From the NCBI GenBank assembly GCA_000972765.1, contig CP011265.1, positions 2,651,001 to 2,715,000 of the forward strand: a stretch of DNA of 64,000 nt, given 5' to 3'. The stretch comes from Verrucomicrobia bacterium IMCC26134. GTDB lineage: Bacteria; Verrucomicrobiota; Verrucomicrobiia; Opitutales; Opitutaceae. The position numbers and the translations under genes were made by a program. Positions 55,746 to 64,000 of the stretch are shown here, one piece after another. The notes beneath the pieces are model-generated. The model searched no databases. It was not told the origin of the DNA and saw only the letters and a program-made list of their open reading frames with translations. Every line of letters starts with the position of its first letter. Position 1 is the stretch's first letter.

Positions 55746-57256
55746 GGTATCCAGGTGTAGACCCAAGTCTCGGAAATCGGCTGGTATCCGTCTCGCAAAC
55801 GACACCGAAGCTCAACCGGACGCGGGACGCCATCTGACTCGACTTGCAGCGCCACACGCCACCCGTCTATGCCAGGGTGCCGGATAAGCGTTTGATGGCG
55901 AATATGCGCACCGGGCCCGACTTCGAACTGGGGCGCCAGATTGGCCGGGTCGCGTTTGCCGAGATCCGCGCCGGCGAAATCGATCCAGAAAAGCCGGCCC
56001 TTGCCGCCGCCGGGGAGGTTGCCGGTGCGGGTGGAGAACACGCGCGCCAAGCCGTCGTCCGAGGGCTGATCCAGCGCCCAAGACATCCGATAGGCAAAGG
56101 AGGCGGGTCGGTCCGGACCGGGTTTTTTCTCAGGCACCCAATACGCGACGATGTTGTCGCCATACTCGTTGTGGGTGGGTAGCTCCACCAAACGAACAGA
56201 GCCTGCACCCCAGTCACCCACCGGTTCGATGAAGACCGAGGGCCGCTCATGATAGCGCGCCTCGAAATCCTCGTAGTGGGTAATGGTCCGGTCGCGTTGC
56301 ACCAGACCGAAGCGGACGGGCTTGATCGACTTAAGATCAGTATTTAAAATATCAGCGGGATTTTGAAGCGGACGCCAAAGATGCGCGCCATCGGCGGACT
56401 GCAACATCAGGCCGTCGGAGTCATGGACTTCGGGACGCGGATCGCCGGGGGGACGATCTGAGTTCTTACCATACCAAAACATGCTGGTAAGAGGTGCATA
56501 GCCGGGAAGATCGACTTGAGCGCGGAAGCTCAGCTCAACCCGCACATCAATGACCGTTTCACGGCCGGGATGCACCACAAACTCGTAGGCGCCGGCCACG
56601 CGGGCACTGTCCAGAAGGGCGTAGATGACCAGCGATTTCGCACCGGGTAGGGGTTTGCCGATCCAGAAATCGGTGAACACGGGAAACTCCTCTATCTTGC
56701 CGCTGACACCGGAGTCGACCGCCAACCCACGGGAGGAGAGCCCGTATATTTGATTGGAGCCGAGGGCGCGAAAATAGGACGCCCCATGGAAGGCGATCAG
56801 TTCGTCATAAACATCAGGCCGGTTAACGGGATAATGAATCCGAAAGCCGGCGTAGCCCATCGAGGAACGCATCCAACCCAGATCGCCCAGGCGGCCGTAG
56901 TTATAGAAATCACGAATAAACGGGATGGTTTGGACGTGAGTCGAACTGAACTCGCGGATTTGCACCGCCTCCCTCACCGCGCTGCTTCGATGGAAAAGAT
57001 GGAGCTGAAACGGCAGGTCTTCCTTCCGCCATAGCGCCTGATCGGGCCGGAAACGAATCTCCCGGTTGTCGTCGTAATTAAGCGTGGCCAGTCGCTCCGG
57101 CAGCTTGCGATCCGGCTCCTGAAAGGGTGAGGCCGCGCGTTCAGCAGCGAGTTTGCGCACGTAGTCGAAATTGACTTCGAGTTTTTCGATGGCGGCACGG
57201 GATGACGCAGTCAGCGAGACCACCGCAAACACTAAAACAACCAAGCGTGGAGGCAT
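55742..57256 (-). CDS. opgG: Periplasmic glucan biosynthesis protein OpgG/OpgD
   Basis: A 504-residue periplasmic beta-sandwich protein of the MdoG/OpgD family, needed for periplasmic glucan backbone formation. A signal peptide starts at ATG 57256 (MPPRLVVLVFAVVSLTASSR). The conserved core includes DYDDNREIRFRP-like sequence (LNYDDNREIRFRPDQALW), FGAS-like ELIAFHGASYFRALG, and EPVGDWGAGSVRLVELPT. Whether it is OpgG or OpgD cannot be decided. The gene runs into the unknown membrane protein gene by an ATGA overlap. Upstream sits dnaX on the same strand. Confidence 0.9.
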   Translation of the reverse strand: MPPRLVVLVFAVVSLTASSRAAIEKLEVNFDYVRKLAAERAASPFQEPDRKLPERLATLNYDDNREIRFRPDQALWRKEDLPFQLHLFHRSSAVREAVQIREFSSTHVQTIPFIRDFYNYGRLGDLGWMRSSMGYAGFRIHYPVNRPDVYDELIAFHGASYFRALGSNQIYGLSSRGLAVDSGVSGKIEEFPVFTDFWIGKPLPGAKSLVIYALLDSARVAGAYEFVVHPGRETVIDVRVELSFRAQVDLPGYAPLTSMFWYGKNSDRPPGDPRPEVHDSDGLMLQSADGAHLWRPLQNPADILNTDLKSIKPVRFGLVQRDRTITHYEDFEARYHERPSVFIEPVGDWGAGSVRLVELPTHNEYGDNIVAYWVPEKKPGPDRPASFAYRMSWALDQPSDDGLARVFSTRTGNLPGGGKGRLFWIDFAGADLGKRDPANLAPQFEVGPGAHIRHQTLIRHPGIDGWRVALQVESDGVPRPVELRCRLRDGYQPISETWVYTWIP

Positions 57257-57338
57257 AAGATAATTAAAAAAAGCAAAAGCGATACCAGCGAAATACGCCA
57301 GCACAGACGCGCGGTCGCCTGCTTTCAACCTTAGTTAA

Positions 57339-59017
57339 CTAGGATGCCACCGACTTGCCGCTTAGGGTGACAAGAGCCTTACCGGGCACTTGTCGGACCG
57401 TCTGGAAACGCACCCGAAAGAGCTCCTCCACCGTCTCTTTGACCTCGGGGGAAATACGTGAAAGCAAGCCCTCGAGCTCCGGCAGGGTCGCGAGGGTATC
57501 CTCGGGCTCGGCCGCGACTTTGACCCGCGCCGGCGCGGGCTGCGTGCTCTCGCGGGCGGCAATTTCAGTTCGCATTTGGGCCTCGAGCGCGTCGGGCGGC
57601 GGCCCTGCATCATCATCGCCTCCCGCCGAACCGTTGAAAGCGGCCTGTGCATCCAGCCACTCCTCCCCTGCCCCTTCGGGCGCAGATCCGTCCGCGGCGG
57701 TGGCGAGGGAAGCAATCATCCCGCCAGACGGGGCCGAAACGGCACGGGACGGAGCGGGCTTGAAGCTGATCGCAGGCCAGATAACGGCGGTGGCGGCATC
57801 CTCGGCAACAGACGCCACTAAACTCGTCTCAAGCCTCCCGATCAGGGCTTTTTTTTTTCGTCACCCGAGCCGTCCTCGGCTGGAGTGGAACCGGGCGGTA
57901 ATTCGGCGGTGAGCGCGGCGAGCTCCCGGAGGAGAGAATCTATGGCGCGGGCGCGTGACGCATCCACGGCCTTGAGCAGGGTAACCTCCAGGTTGATCTT
58001 ATCCGAGAGCCCAAGCTTCACGCTGTCTTCCCCCTGCCTCAACACGTCCAGCATGCGGGTAAGCTGCTCGGTCGTCAGGGAAACACCGCCCAAGCGCGGG
58101 CTGCGGCCACCTTTCGCGACCGCCTCGAGCAAGGCGTCGCGGATGAGGCCCTGCAAATCCGTGAGCAGGCGGGCGAGATCGCGCCCGCCCGCGTCACATT
58201 CGTCCACGATGCGGACGATTTCCTGGTGGTTGCCGGCCGCGAGGGCGGCCGCGAGGGCGGCAAGGGTCTCCCCCGCGACCAGACCGTAAACGTCCAGCAC
58301 ATCCGACTCGGCTATTTTTGTGCCGCAGAAGGAGATCATTTGATCAAAAATAGACTGGGCGTCGCGCATGCCGCCATCGGCCATGCGGGCTATGCAGGCG
58401 AGGGCGGTATCCGTTATTTCGATACCCTCGGCGGTGGCGATTCGTTGCAGTCGCTCGACGATCAGCGGGGCCGGTATCGGTTTGAGGTCGAAGCGCTGGC
58501 AACGGGAAATAATGGTCGGCAGCACCTTCTGGGGGTCGGTGGTCGCGAACACGAACTTCACGTGCGAGGGCGGTTCTTCCAGCGTCTTGAGCAGGGCGTT
58601 AAAGGCCTGCGCCGAGAGCATGTGCACCTCGTCGATGATATAAATTTTGAACTTACCCTGGGCGGGCGAGTATTGGACGGTGTCGCGCAAATCACGGACT
58701 TGGTCCACGCCGTTGTTGGATGCGCCGTCGATCTCGATAACATCGAGGTGACTACCCGCGGCGATGGAAAGACAGGCAGGATCGGCAGGATCGAAGTCGG
58801 CTTTGGGGCCGTCGGTGCAGTTCAATGCCTTGGCAAAGATACGGGCGGTGGAGGTCTTGCCTGTGCCGCGCGGGCCGACGAAGAGATAGGCGTGGGCGAT
58901 ACGGCCGCGGGCGATGGCGTTGCGCAGGGTGCGGACGACGTGATCCTGCCCTACGACATCGTCAAAGGTCTGGGGGCGCCATTTGCGGGCGATGACTTGA
59001 TAGGCGGCGGTTGACAC
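57339..59017 (-). CDS. dnaX: DNA polymerase III subunits gamma/tau, tau by -1 frameshift
   Basis: The clamp-loader ATPase. GTG 59017 ([20 protein letters not shown]) is the start. Walker A is [11 protein letters not shown], Walker B is [10 protein letters not shown], and sensor 1 is [11 protein letters not shown]. The zinc module is degenerate, keeping only two of the usual four cysteines ([15 protein letters not shown]). The zero frame (gamma, 391 residues) ends DEKKKP at TGA 57844-57842. Within A10 just before it, a -1 shift gives a tau product of about 559 residues, with about 168 extra residues ending [11 protein letters not shown]. The C-terminal extension would carry the helicase- and polymerase-binding region. 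Confidence 0.88.
57842..57863 (-). promoter_or_regulatory. dnaX slippery site (A10) for gamma/tau frameshifting
   Basis: On the minus strand the zero frame reads GAC GAA AAA AAA AAG CCC TGA. It contains the classic A-AAA-AAG heptamer of E. coli dnaX within A10 (57858-57849). The -1 frame has TGA at 57863-57861 just upstream and stays open for 160 codons downstream. A small CCC-GGG hairpin can form right after the run. Slippage could be by the ribosome, or by RNA polymerase as in Thermus. Confidence 0.88.
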
Positions 59018-59082
59018 GTGGGCTTGAAAGCACGCGACGGACGCGGAAGCGCAAACCTGAAAAGCGAGAGGAGTTAAAAAGT

Positions 59083-59179
59083 GGCCAGGCACTCCACGGC
59101 ACTGGGAAGAACGTCGTCACCGTTGCTGCCTTCCGGCCCTGGCGGGGTTCACGCGCCTGCCCATGCATGGCGCCTGGCC
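59083..59179 (-). ncRNA. ffs: Signal recognition particle RNA, bacterial small type
   Basis: The minus strand starts GGCCAGGC and ends GCCTGGCC, forming the terminal stem, about 97 nt long. The central loop has the hallmark GGCCGGAAGGCAGCAACGG, the Ffh-binding domain with the conserved GGAA tetraloop. It forms the SRP with Ffh to target membrane proteins. It lies 65 bases upstream of dnaX, an order also found in Gram-positive bacteria. Confidence 0.95.
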
Positions 59180-59223
59180 GCCGGCACCGTGGGTGGGCGC
59201 ACGGTGTAATTCAACGCGAATCT

Positions 59224-59760
59224 TCAGGGTTTATTTTCTGGCGGCGGCGGCGACTCTGGCGCAACCGGTGGGGGCGGTGATGCATCACCTGGCAGAGAGG
59301 GACGGGTAGTCTCCGTCCCCCCTTGGCGACGTTCAGCGGAGGGCCGAGATTTCTCGTTCTCGCGCTCGCTGATTCGGCGCTGGCGCTCCTCCATGAAGGT
59401 TTTCATCCGGACCCGCTCCTCAGCGCGCAGGACTTTCAAGCGTTCGCGCTGCACCGGCGTAAGCAAGGCCGCCACGGAGGCATCCATCGCGTCGATCACG
59501 CGCGTCGCCTGGGCGATACTTTCCTTGCGCATTTCCTTCAGCTCGTCACCGGTTTTTTGCAGGATGGGTTTGATCGCGTTTTTCTGTTCCTTGGTCAGAT
59601 CCAGTCCATCCGTGAGATGCCTAAGCTGCTGAGGCCCAAATGTTTCAGGCTTTGGCTGATTGTTGCCACGGGGAAATTGACGCACGGCGAAGCCCCCAGC
59701 CACGGCACCCGAGAGGAAAATGCCGCCGCACAAAAGGGAGAGCTTGAGCGTGCGGTTCAT
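59224..59760 (-). CDS. Periplasmic LTxxQ (Spy/CpxP-like) protein
   Basis: A 178-residue protein with an N-terminal signal/anchor segment (MNRTLKLSLLCGGIFLSGAV). Helices carry LTKEQKNAIKPIL and LTPVQRERLKVLRAEER, the paired LTxxQ motifs of Spy/CpxP proteins, periplasmic chaperones or metal sensors. The last 50 residues are Pro/Arg/Glu-rich and disordered. It is the third gene of the sigma factor operon, with an ATGA overlap to the gene before it, so it may be the regulated or sensing component. Confidence 0.82.
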   Translation of the reverse strand: MNRTLKLSLLCGGIFLSGAVAGGFAVRQFPRGNNQPKPETFGPQQLRHLTDGLDLTKEQKNAIKPILQKTGDELKEMRKESIAQATRVIDAMDASVAALLTPVQRERLKVLRAEERVRMKTFMEERQRRISERENEKSRPSAERRQGGTETTRPSLPGDASPPPPVAPESPPPPENKP

Positions 59761-60092
59761 GATTGAGTGGAGGTAAGCACTTCGCCAACCGGATCGAAAA
59801 GATCGCTGCCAAGATCAGCCGACTTCGCCTCGGCACTGACCGGAAGACTGCTCCAGACAATCATGGCGAGTGCACAGGCTCCCGCCAGGCCGAATGCGCG
59901 GGCGGCAAGGCGCTCGAACACCGCTCCGTAGGAGGGATTGGAGGTGATCCGCGCATTCGCCACCACACGGGCGGAAAAACCAAGAGGAGCGGCGTTGTCC
60001 TCGCTGCCGGGCATCGCTGCCACGACGGAGAGAGGCGCGCTGCGCGCGGCCGACACAAGCCGTGCCCAAGGGGTGGAGGTTCGAGTGTTCAT
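59757..60092 (-). CDS. Small single-span protein, possible anti-sigma factor
   Basis: A 111-residue protein with one hydrophobic segment near residues 63-85 (AFGLAGACALAMIVWSSLPV). It overlaps the sigma factor stop and the LTxxQ start by four bases each. Position directly behind an ECF sigma gene suggests an anti-sigma role, but the usual HxxxCxxC zinc motif is absent and the N-terminal region is short. The function is inferred from context only. Confidence 0.68.
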   Translation of the reverse strand: MNTRTSTPWARLVSAARSAPLSVVAAMPGSEDNAAPLGFSARVVANARITSNPSYGAVFERLAARAFGLAGACALAMIVWSSLPVSAEAKSADLGSDLFDPVGEVLTSTQS

Positions 60093-60688
60093 GAGTGTTC
60101 CTGTTGTTTGAGTTGTTGAAAGAGTTTCTGAAGCTTACGGCGAGCGCGGAAGGCACGGACTTTAATAAGGGTGATACTCCAGCCCGTGAGTTCACGGATC
60201 TCGATAAGGGTCTTTTGCTCCAGATCCCGCATTTGCAGGACCAACCGGTCTCGTGGTTCGAGTTGATTGAGAAGTTTATGCACGAGTTCGTGGGCGGCAA
60301 GGGCGTCGGCCGTATCGGTGGCGTCCTCGCGAGTGAGCACTGCATCCAGGGTGTCTGCCTCAGTCTCGGACAAGTCGGCCCAGCGCAACTCGGGCCGGCG
60401 CTGTTGGGCGCGCAAAGCGTCGATGCAGGTCGTCACCGCGATGCGCGACACCCAATGGGATAGCGGCACCTGGCCTTGGTATTGTTCGAGCCTAGAAAAC
60501 ATTTTTAAAAAAATATCCTGTGCCAGGTCTTCCTCGGCCATGCGCCTGGGACGGCGGGCGCGGACGATTCGAATGATCTGGGGGTAAAGATGATCGACGA
60601 GCAGTCGTGCGGCCGCTTGGTCGCCCGCACGGATCCGCAGCAGCCAACCGTCAATATCGGGTGGTTGCGGGTCTTCGTCGAGGGACAT
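60089..60688 (-). CDS. ECF RNA polymerase sigma factor
   Basis: A 199-residue ECF sigma factor. Region 2 carries LAQDIFLKMFSRLEQYQG and WVSRIAVTTCIDALRAQQRR, for -10 recognition. Region 4 at the C-terminus (LVLQMRDLEQKTLIEIRELT, then GWSITLIKVRAFRARRKL) binds the -35. It heads an operon with a small membrane protein and an LTxxQ protein, an arrangement typical of envelope-stress sensing. Start ATG 60688. Confidence 0.93.
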   Translation of the reverse strand: MSLDEDPQPPDIDGWLLRIRAGDQAAARLLVDHLYPQIIRIVRARRPRRMAEEDLAQDIFLKMFSRLEQYQGQVPLSHWVSRIAVTTCIDALRAQQRRPELRWADLSETEADTLDAVLTREDATDTADALAAHELVHKLLNQLEPRDRLVLQMRDLEQKTLIEIRELTGWSITLIKVRAFRARRKLQKLFQQLKQQEHS

Positions 60689-60862
60689 GGGGCGATTGAT
60701 ATGCTAGCATGCACACCAAGCAAGACGCCATGCGAGAGCACCGGGTTACGTTGAGGCATCCTTTGTCCGTAGGCCTGTGCGACGTCTTGACTCGTCCTGT
60801 TCCGAGGATTTGATGGGAGAACCTTGATGAACCACCTCGTTACGGCGCTTCGACTTAGCTAG

Positions 60863-60956
60863 ACGCACGATCCCCAAAGACCGCGCAGCGGTCAGTCGTG
60901 CGTCCGTCAACGCCCAGGTTCCGTTGCCAAGCCCGAGTGCCGCATTGCAGGCTTGG
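60863..60956 (+). other. Two strong hairpins in the leuA leader
   Basis: Hairpin 1: ACGCACGA (60863-60870) with TCGTGCGT (60896-60903), and an inner GACCGC (60879-60884) with GCGGTC (60888-60893) around a GCA loop. Hairpin 2: CCAAGCC (60927-60933) with GGCTTGG (60950-60956). They fill the leader before leuA at 61007. They could be an attenuator, a riboswitch or a weak terminator without a T-run. The 174 bases from the sigma factor start to hairpin 1 show no gene. Confidence 0.6.
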
Positions 60957-61006
60957 GGGAAACATTTCACCCTCAATTTTAAGTCAGTCCTTTTCCGCTT
61001 CCGTCC

Positions 61007-62680
61007 ATGCCCTTTTCGCCTTCCACCAAGTATCGTCCCTTCCCGCCCGTCGTTTTACCAGATCGTCAATGGCCCGACCGGGTGCACACCCGCGCCCCGA
61101 TCTGGTGCTCCGTTGACTTGCGCGACGGCAACCAAGCCCTCGCACAACCCATGAGCGTGGAGGAAAAGCTCGAATACTTCGAGCTGCTCGTCGCCACCGG
61201 CTTTAAGCAAATCGAGATCGGCTTTCCCTCCGCCTCGCAAATCGAGTTCGATTTCTGCCGTCGCCTGATCGAGGAAAACCGCGTCCCCTCCGATGTCTCG
61301 CTCCAGATCCTCTGCCAGTGCCGCGAGGACCTGATCGTGCGTTCTCTCGAGGCCCTGCGCGGTGCGAAAAACATCATCTTCCACCTCTACAACTCGACGT
61401 CGCCCAAGCAGCGCGAATACGTCTTTGGGGCTTCGCGGGACGACATCAAGGCCATCGCCATGCGCGGCATCAGCTGGCTCAAGCAACACATGACGCCGCT
61501 CGTCGCCGCAGGCTCGCGCATCCGCCTGGAATACTCACCCGAGAGCTTCACCAGCACCGAGTTGGATTTCGCCTTGGAGATTTGCGAGGCCGTGACCGAC
61601 GTGTGGCAACCCACTGCGGATAACAAAATCATCCTCAACCTGCCCGCCACGGTCGAATACACCACGCCGAACGTCCACGCCGACCAGATCGAGTGGATGT
61701 GCCGCCACCTGACCCGGCGCCCATTGACCGAGGTTTCACTGCACACCCACAACGACCGCGGCACCGGCGTCGCCGCCACCGAGTTGGGCTTGCTGGCCGG
61801 CGCGGACCGCGTCGAGGGCACTCTCTTTGGCAACGGCGAACGCACCGGCAACCTCGACATCGTCACCGTCGCGCTGAATCTCCACACCCATGGCATCGAA
61901 ACCGGGCTGGACTTCTCCAACCTCACGCACGTTCGCGAGGTTTACGAACGCACCACCCGCATGGAAGTGCCGCCCCGCCAGCCCTACGCCGGCGACCTCG
62001 TGTTCACCGCCTTCAGCGGCTCGCATCAGGATGCCATCAAGAAATCCTGGCCCCATCAAAAACCCGGCCACCCGTGGGACGTCATCTACATCCCCATCGA
62101 CCCGGCCGACATCGGGCGCACCTACAAGGCGATCATCCGTATCAACTCCCAATCCGGCAAAGGCGGCGTCGCCTACATTCTAGAGACCGAGTTCGGCTAC
62201 CAGTTGCCCAAGCTCATGCACAAGGAGATCGGCAAGGTGGTCAACGACCTCGCCGACCGCAGCGGCACCGAGCTCTCCCCCGCCGAGATCCACGCCGCCT
62301 TCCAGCATGAATACCTCGAGCGCCCCGCCCCCGCCCTCACCTTGCGCGAGTTCCGCACCACCGAGCGCGGCGCACAGGTGACCTGCGAGGCCGAGTTGCT
62401 GGCCGGCGGCGCTCCCCTGCCCCTCCTGTTCACCGGCACCGGCAATGGCCCGATCGACGCCTTCGTGCGCGGCCTCGCCGCCACCGGGCAAGTCCCTGCC
62501 TTCGACGTGCAGAGCTACAACGAGCACTCCCTCGGCAGCGGCGCCGAGGCCCGGGCAGTGAGCTACATCCAGATCAAGCTCGCCGATGGCCGCACCCTCT
62601 TCGGCGCCGGCGTCGATACCAACATCGAGGTCGCCTCCATCCGCGCCATCGTCAGCGCCCTCAACCGAGCCCTGGCTTGA
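61007..62680 (+). CDS. leuA: 2-Isopropylmalate synthase (LeuA, long type)
   Basis: A 557-residue enzyme that condenses acetyl-CoA and 2-oxoisovalerate, the first step of leucine synthesis. The TIM-barrel signature is SVDLRDGNQALAQPM, metal-binding His residues are in SLHTHNDRGTGVAATEL, and the C-terminal regulatory domain (about residues 430-557) ends GAGVDTNIEVASIRAIVSAL. The length and N-terminus fit the long LeuA type rather than the 515-residue enterobacterial form. The C-terminal domain binds leucine for feedback inhibition in the family. Start ATG 61007. Confidence 0.95.
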   Translation: MPFSPSTKYRPFPPVVLPDRQWPDRVHTRAPIWCSVDLRDGNQALAQPMSVEEKLEYFELLVATGFKQIEIGFPSASQIEFDFCRRLIEENRVPSDVSLQILCQCREDLIVRSLEALRGAKNIIFHLYNSTSPKQREYVFGASRDDIKAIAMRGISWLKQHMTPLVAAGSRIRLEYSPESFTSTELDFALEICEAVTDVWQPTADNKIILNLPATVEYTTPNVHADQIEWMCRHLTRRPLTEVSLHTHNDRGTGVAATELGLLAGADRVEGTLFGNGERTGNLDIVTVALNLHTHGIETGLDFSNLTHVREVYERTTRMEVPPRQPYAGDLVFTAFSGSHQDAIKKSWPHQKPGHPWDVIYIPIDPADIGRTYKAIIRINSQSGKGGVAYILETEFGYQLPKLMHKEIGKVVNDLADRSGTELSPAEIHAAFQHEYLERPAPALTLREFRTTERGAQVTCEAELLAGGAPLPLLFTGTGNGPIDAFVRGLAATGQVPAFDVQSYNEHSLGSGAEARAVSYIQIKLADGRTLFGAGVDTNIEVASIRAIVSALNRALA

Positions 62681-62683
62681 ACG

Positions 62684-62726
62684 AGCCACAACGGAGCGAC
62701 GGCACACCCGCTGCTCCGTTGTGGCT
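62684..62726 (+). terminator. Hairpin between convergent leuA and lptF/G
   Basis: AGCCACAACGGAGC (62684-62697) pairs perfectly with GCTCCGTTGTGGCT (62713-62726). It starts four bases after the leuA stop. Neither strand has a T-run, so it may act as a bidirectional, weak or factor-dependent terminator. Confidence 0.6.
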
Positions 62727-62732
62727 TAACCC

Positions 62733-63869
62733 TCACGCCCGGTCCAGACGGCGGAACAGCCACACGCCCGCCACCGCGAAGACCAGCGGCGGAAACCACA
62801 CCCAATACTCGGGCCCCAGGTTGGGACTGCGCTGCAGCAAGCCGGTCAGCGCGGACATAAAATAATAGAGCAAGACCAGCCCGACCGCGATGCCGAGGTT
62901 GGCCGAGGTTTCCTTGCGCGACACCTTGATGCCGAGCGGCACCGCCACCATCGCCATCGCCAGCACCGCGAGCGAGGACGCCGCTTTGTCGTTCAGCGTT
63001 ATGCGCACTTTTGTGAGCTCGGCACGCTCGGCGGGCACCAATGCGGCTCCTTTCCCCTCCAGCTCCAGCCGCCGCTCCAGCAATTGCGGCAGGGTCAGCC
63101 AGGCGACCTTGCTGCCCAGTTTCATCTGCTTGAAAACACCGTCCAACTTCAGCTCGAGCGTCATCAAATCCGAATTTCCAATCGGCTGGGGCTTGGCGAA
63201 ATTCTCCGGATCCTTGGTATCGCGCGGCTCGCCGCTCACTTCGCGCAGCGTCACCACCAGTTGATTATCCTCCTCGCGGAAATCCACGCTGCCGCTCCTT
63301 GCCCGCGCCATTCCTCGCACGCGCTGCTGCGAATCCAGCTCCCACAACCAGAAATCTGTCAACTCCGCGCCCTTTCGCTCTCCAACATAAACGATGAAGC
63401 CAGGAAAATCGCGCACGAAGGTTCTCGGCACGAGGAAGTTGACCGGGTTGGCCCGCACCGCCTGCACCAACATCTGCCTTTGCATCGAACGCGTCACCGG
63501 CATCACATAAAAATTCAGGATGAGCGCCGCCAGCACCGCACCTCCGGCAAGAACCCAAATCGGACGCGCCACATAGCCCAGACTCAGGCCCGCCGCGCGC
63601 ATGGCCGTGATTTCCTGTTCGCTCGACATGCGTCCCAGCACCAGCAGCACCCCTGTCAGCATGCCGATCGGCAAGGCGTAAACCGCCACGAACGGCACCA
63701 AAAGCATCGCGAGCTCCGCCGCCGTGAGCGCGTCGATCTGCCCGGCAATGACGTAGCCGAGCAGGTCGCGTAGCGCCGTGCCCAGCATGAGCACAAAGGT
63801 GAACAACGCCACCGCCGCGAGGCAGGCGCCGAGCACGCTGGCGAAGATGTGACGGTGAAGAATTCCCAT
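62733..63869 (-). CDS. LptF/LptG family lipopolysaccharide export permease
   Basis: A 378-residue inner-membrane permease of the YjgP/YjgQ family. With LptB ATPase, its family moves LPS toward the outer membrane. Three N-terminal membrane segments (ACLAAVALFTFVLMLG, ELAMLLVPFVAVYALPIGML, YVARPIWVLAGGAVLAAL) enclose a soluble periplasmic beta-jellyroll. Three more segments follow at the C-terminus. The family segment GRMSSEQEITAMRAAG lies after segment 2. ATG 63869 (MGILHRHIFASVLG) is the start. Whether it is LptF or LptG is undecided. Confidence 0.9.
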   Translation of the reverse strand: MGILHRHIFASVLGACLAAVALFTFVLMLGTALRDLLGYVIAGQIDALTAAELAMLLVPFVAVYALPIGMLTGVLLVLGRMSSEQEITAMRAAGLSLGYVARPIWVLAGGAVLAALILNFYVMPVTRSMQRQMLVQAVRANPVNFLVPRTFVRDFPGFIVYVGERKGAELTDFWLWELDSQQRVRGMARARSGSVDFREEDNQLVVTLREVSGEPRDTKDPENFAKPQPIGNSDLMTLELKLDGVFKQMKLGSKVAWLTLPQLLERRLELEGKGAALVPAERAELTKVRITLNDKAASSLAVLAMAMVAVPLGIKVSRKETSANLGIAVGLVLLYYFMSALTGLLQRSPNLGPEYWVWFPPLVFAVAGVWLFRRLDRA

Positions 63870-63918
63870 ATTACCCAGTATTGCCTTAAGTCCGCCGCAA
63901 GCGACCCTCTTTCCAAGC

Positions 63919-64000
63919 ATGAAGTTCACGCCCGCCAAACCGCCGCTCACCGGCGAAACTCTCGAAACCCTCACCGCCCGCCTTGTCGAGCGCGGCGAGC
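63919..64000 (+). CDS. Start of a protein truncated by the window edge
   Basis: From ATG 63919 the frame reads MKFTPAKPPLTGETLETLTA then RLVERGE and runs off the window. It is divergent from the LptF/G gene with a 49-base gap. Too short to identify. Confidence 0.5.
   Translation, partial: MKFTPAKPPLTGETLETLTARLVERGE

Overview
The window is GC-rich, densely coded chromosomal DNA from a heterotrophic Gram-negative-type bacterium. Lipopolysaccharide export (LptF/G family), osmoregulated periplasmic glucan genes (opgG, opgH), a periplasmic LTxxQ protein and a DUF748/AsmA-like protein indicate an outer membrane. The divergent purA, guaB, murA and accD and the overall gene mix suggest Verrucomicrobiota, probably an Opitutaceae relative. 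That assignment is an inference from protein character, not a search. No transposase, integrase, phage gene, CRISPR array or tRNA was seen.

Layout. 0-9.7 kb: the C-terminal part of a TPR protein, a YkgJ-type cysteine-cluster protein, a giant DUF748 protein, a peroxiredoxin, a secreted GH8 glycosidase, a dimeric dUTPase and a disordered Arg/Gly-rich protein. 9.7-18.6 kb: murA-ruvB (ATGA overlap), a nitrogen block on the minus strand (PII, terC, amtB, PII), aspS and a DedA protein. 18.7-26 kb: hydroxyacid and sugar metabolism (GlcD-like FAD oxidase, D-2-hydroxyacid dehydrogenase, Ldh2-type dehydrogenase, secreted esterase, PfkB kinase). 26.3-33.8 kb: menC-menE, guaB and purA, with three decayed toxin-antitoxin-like loci between them. 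34.3-39.8 kb: a minus-strand run manC-ruvX-truA-comF-accD-folC. 39.8-47.5 kb: a rhodanese, a Lys/Ala-rich HTH protein, an SDR, an HTH plus metallo-beta-lactamase fusion, ahcY and metK of the methyl cycle, an Hpt protein and psd. 47.6-57.3 kb: an unusual pair (a membrane protein with a possible actin-like N-terminus, and a degenerate receiver fused to about 800 residues of coiled coil), then opgH, an unknown membrane protein and opgG. 57.3-64 kb: dnaX with a probable programmed -1 frameshift, the SRP RNA gene, an ECF sigma operon, leuA behind a structured leader, and an lptF/G permease.

The most notable observations are: the dnaX A10 slippery site, where zero-frame and -1-frame stops lie about 20 nt apart; the two-gene membrane/coiled-coil system at 47.6-52.8 kb, which I cannot match to a named system; an AccD without any of the four zinc-ribbon cysteines; and three independently broken toxin-antitoxin-like loci within 6 kb, two of them carrying in-frame amber codons.
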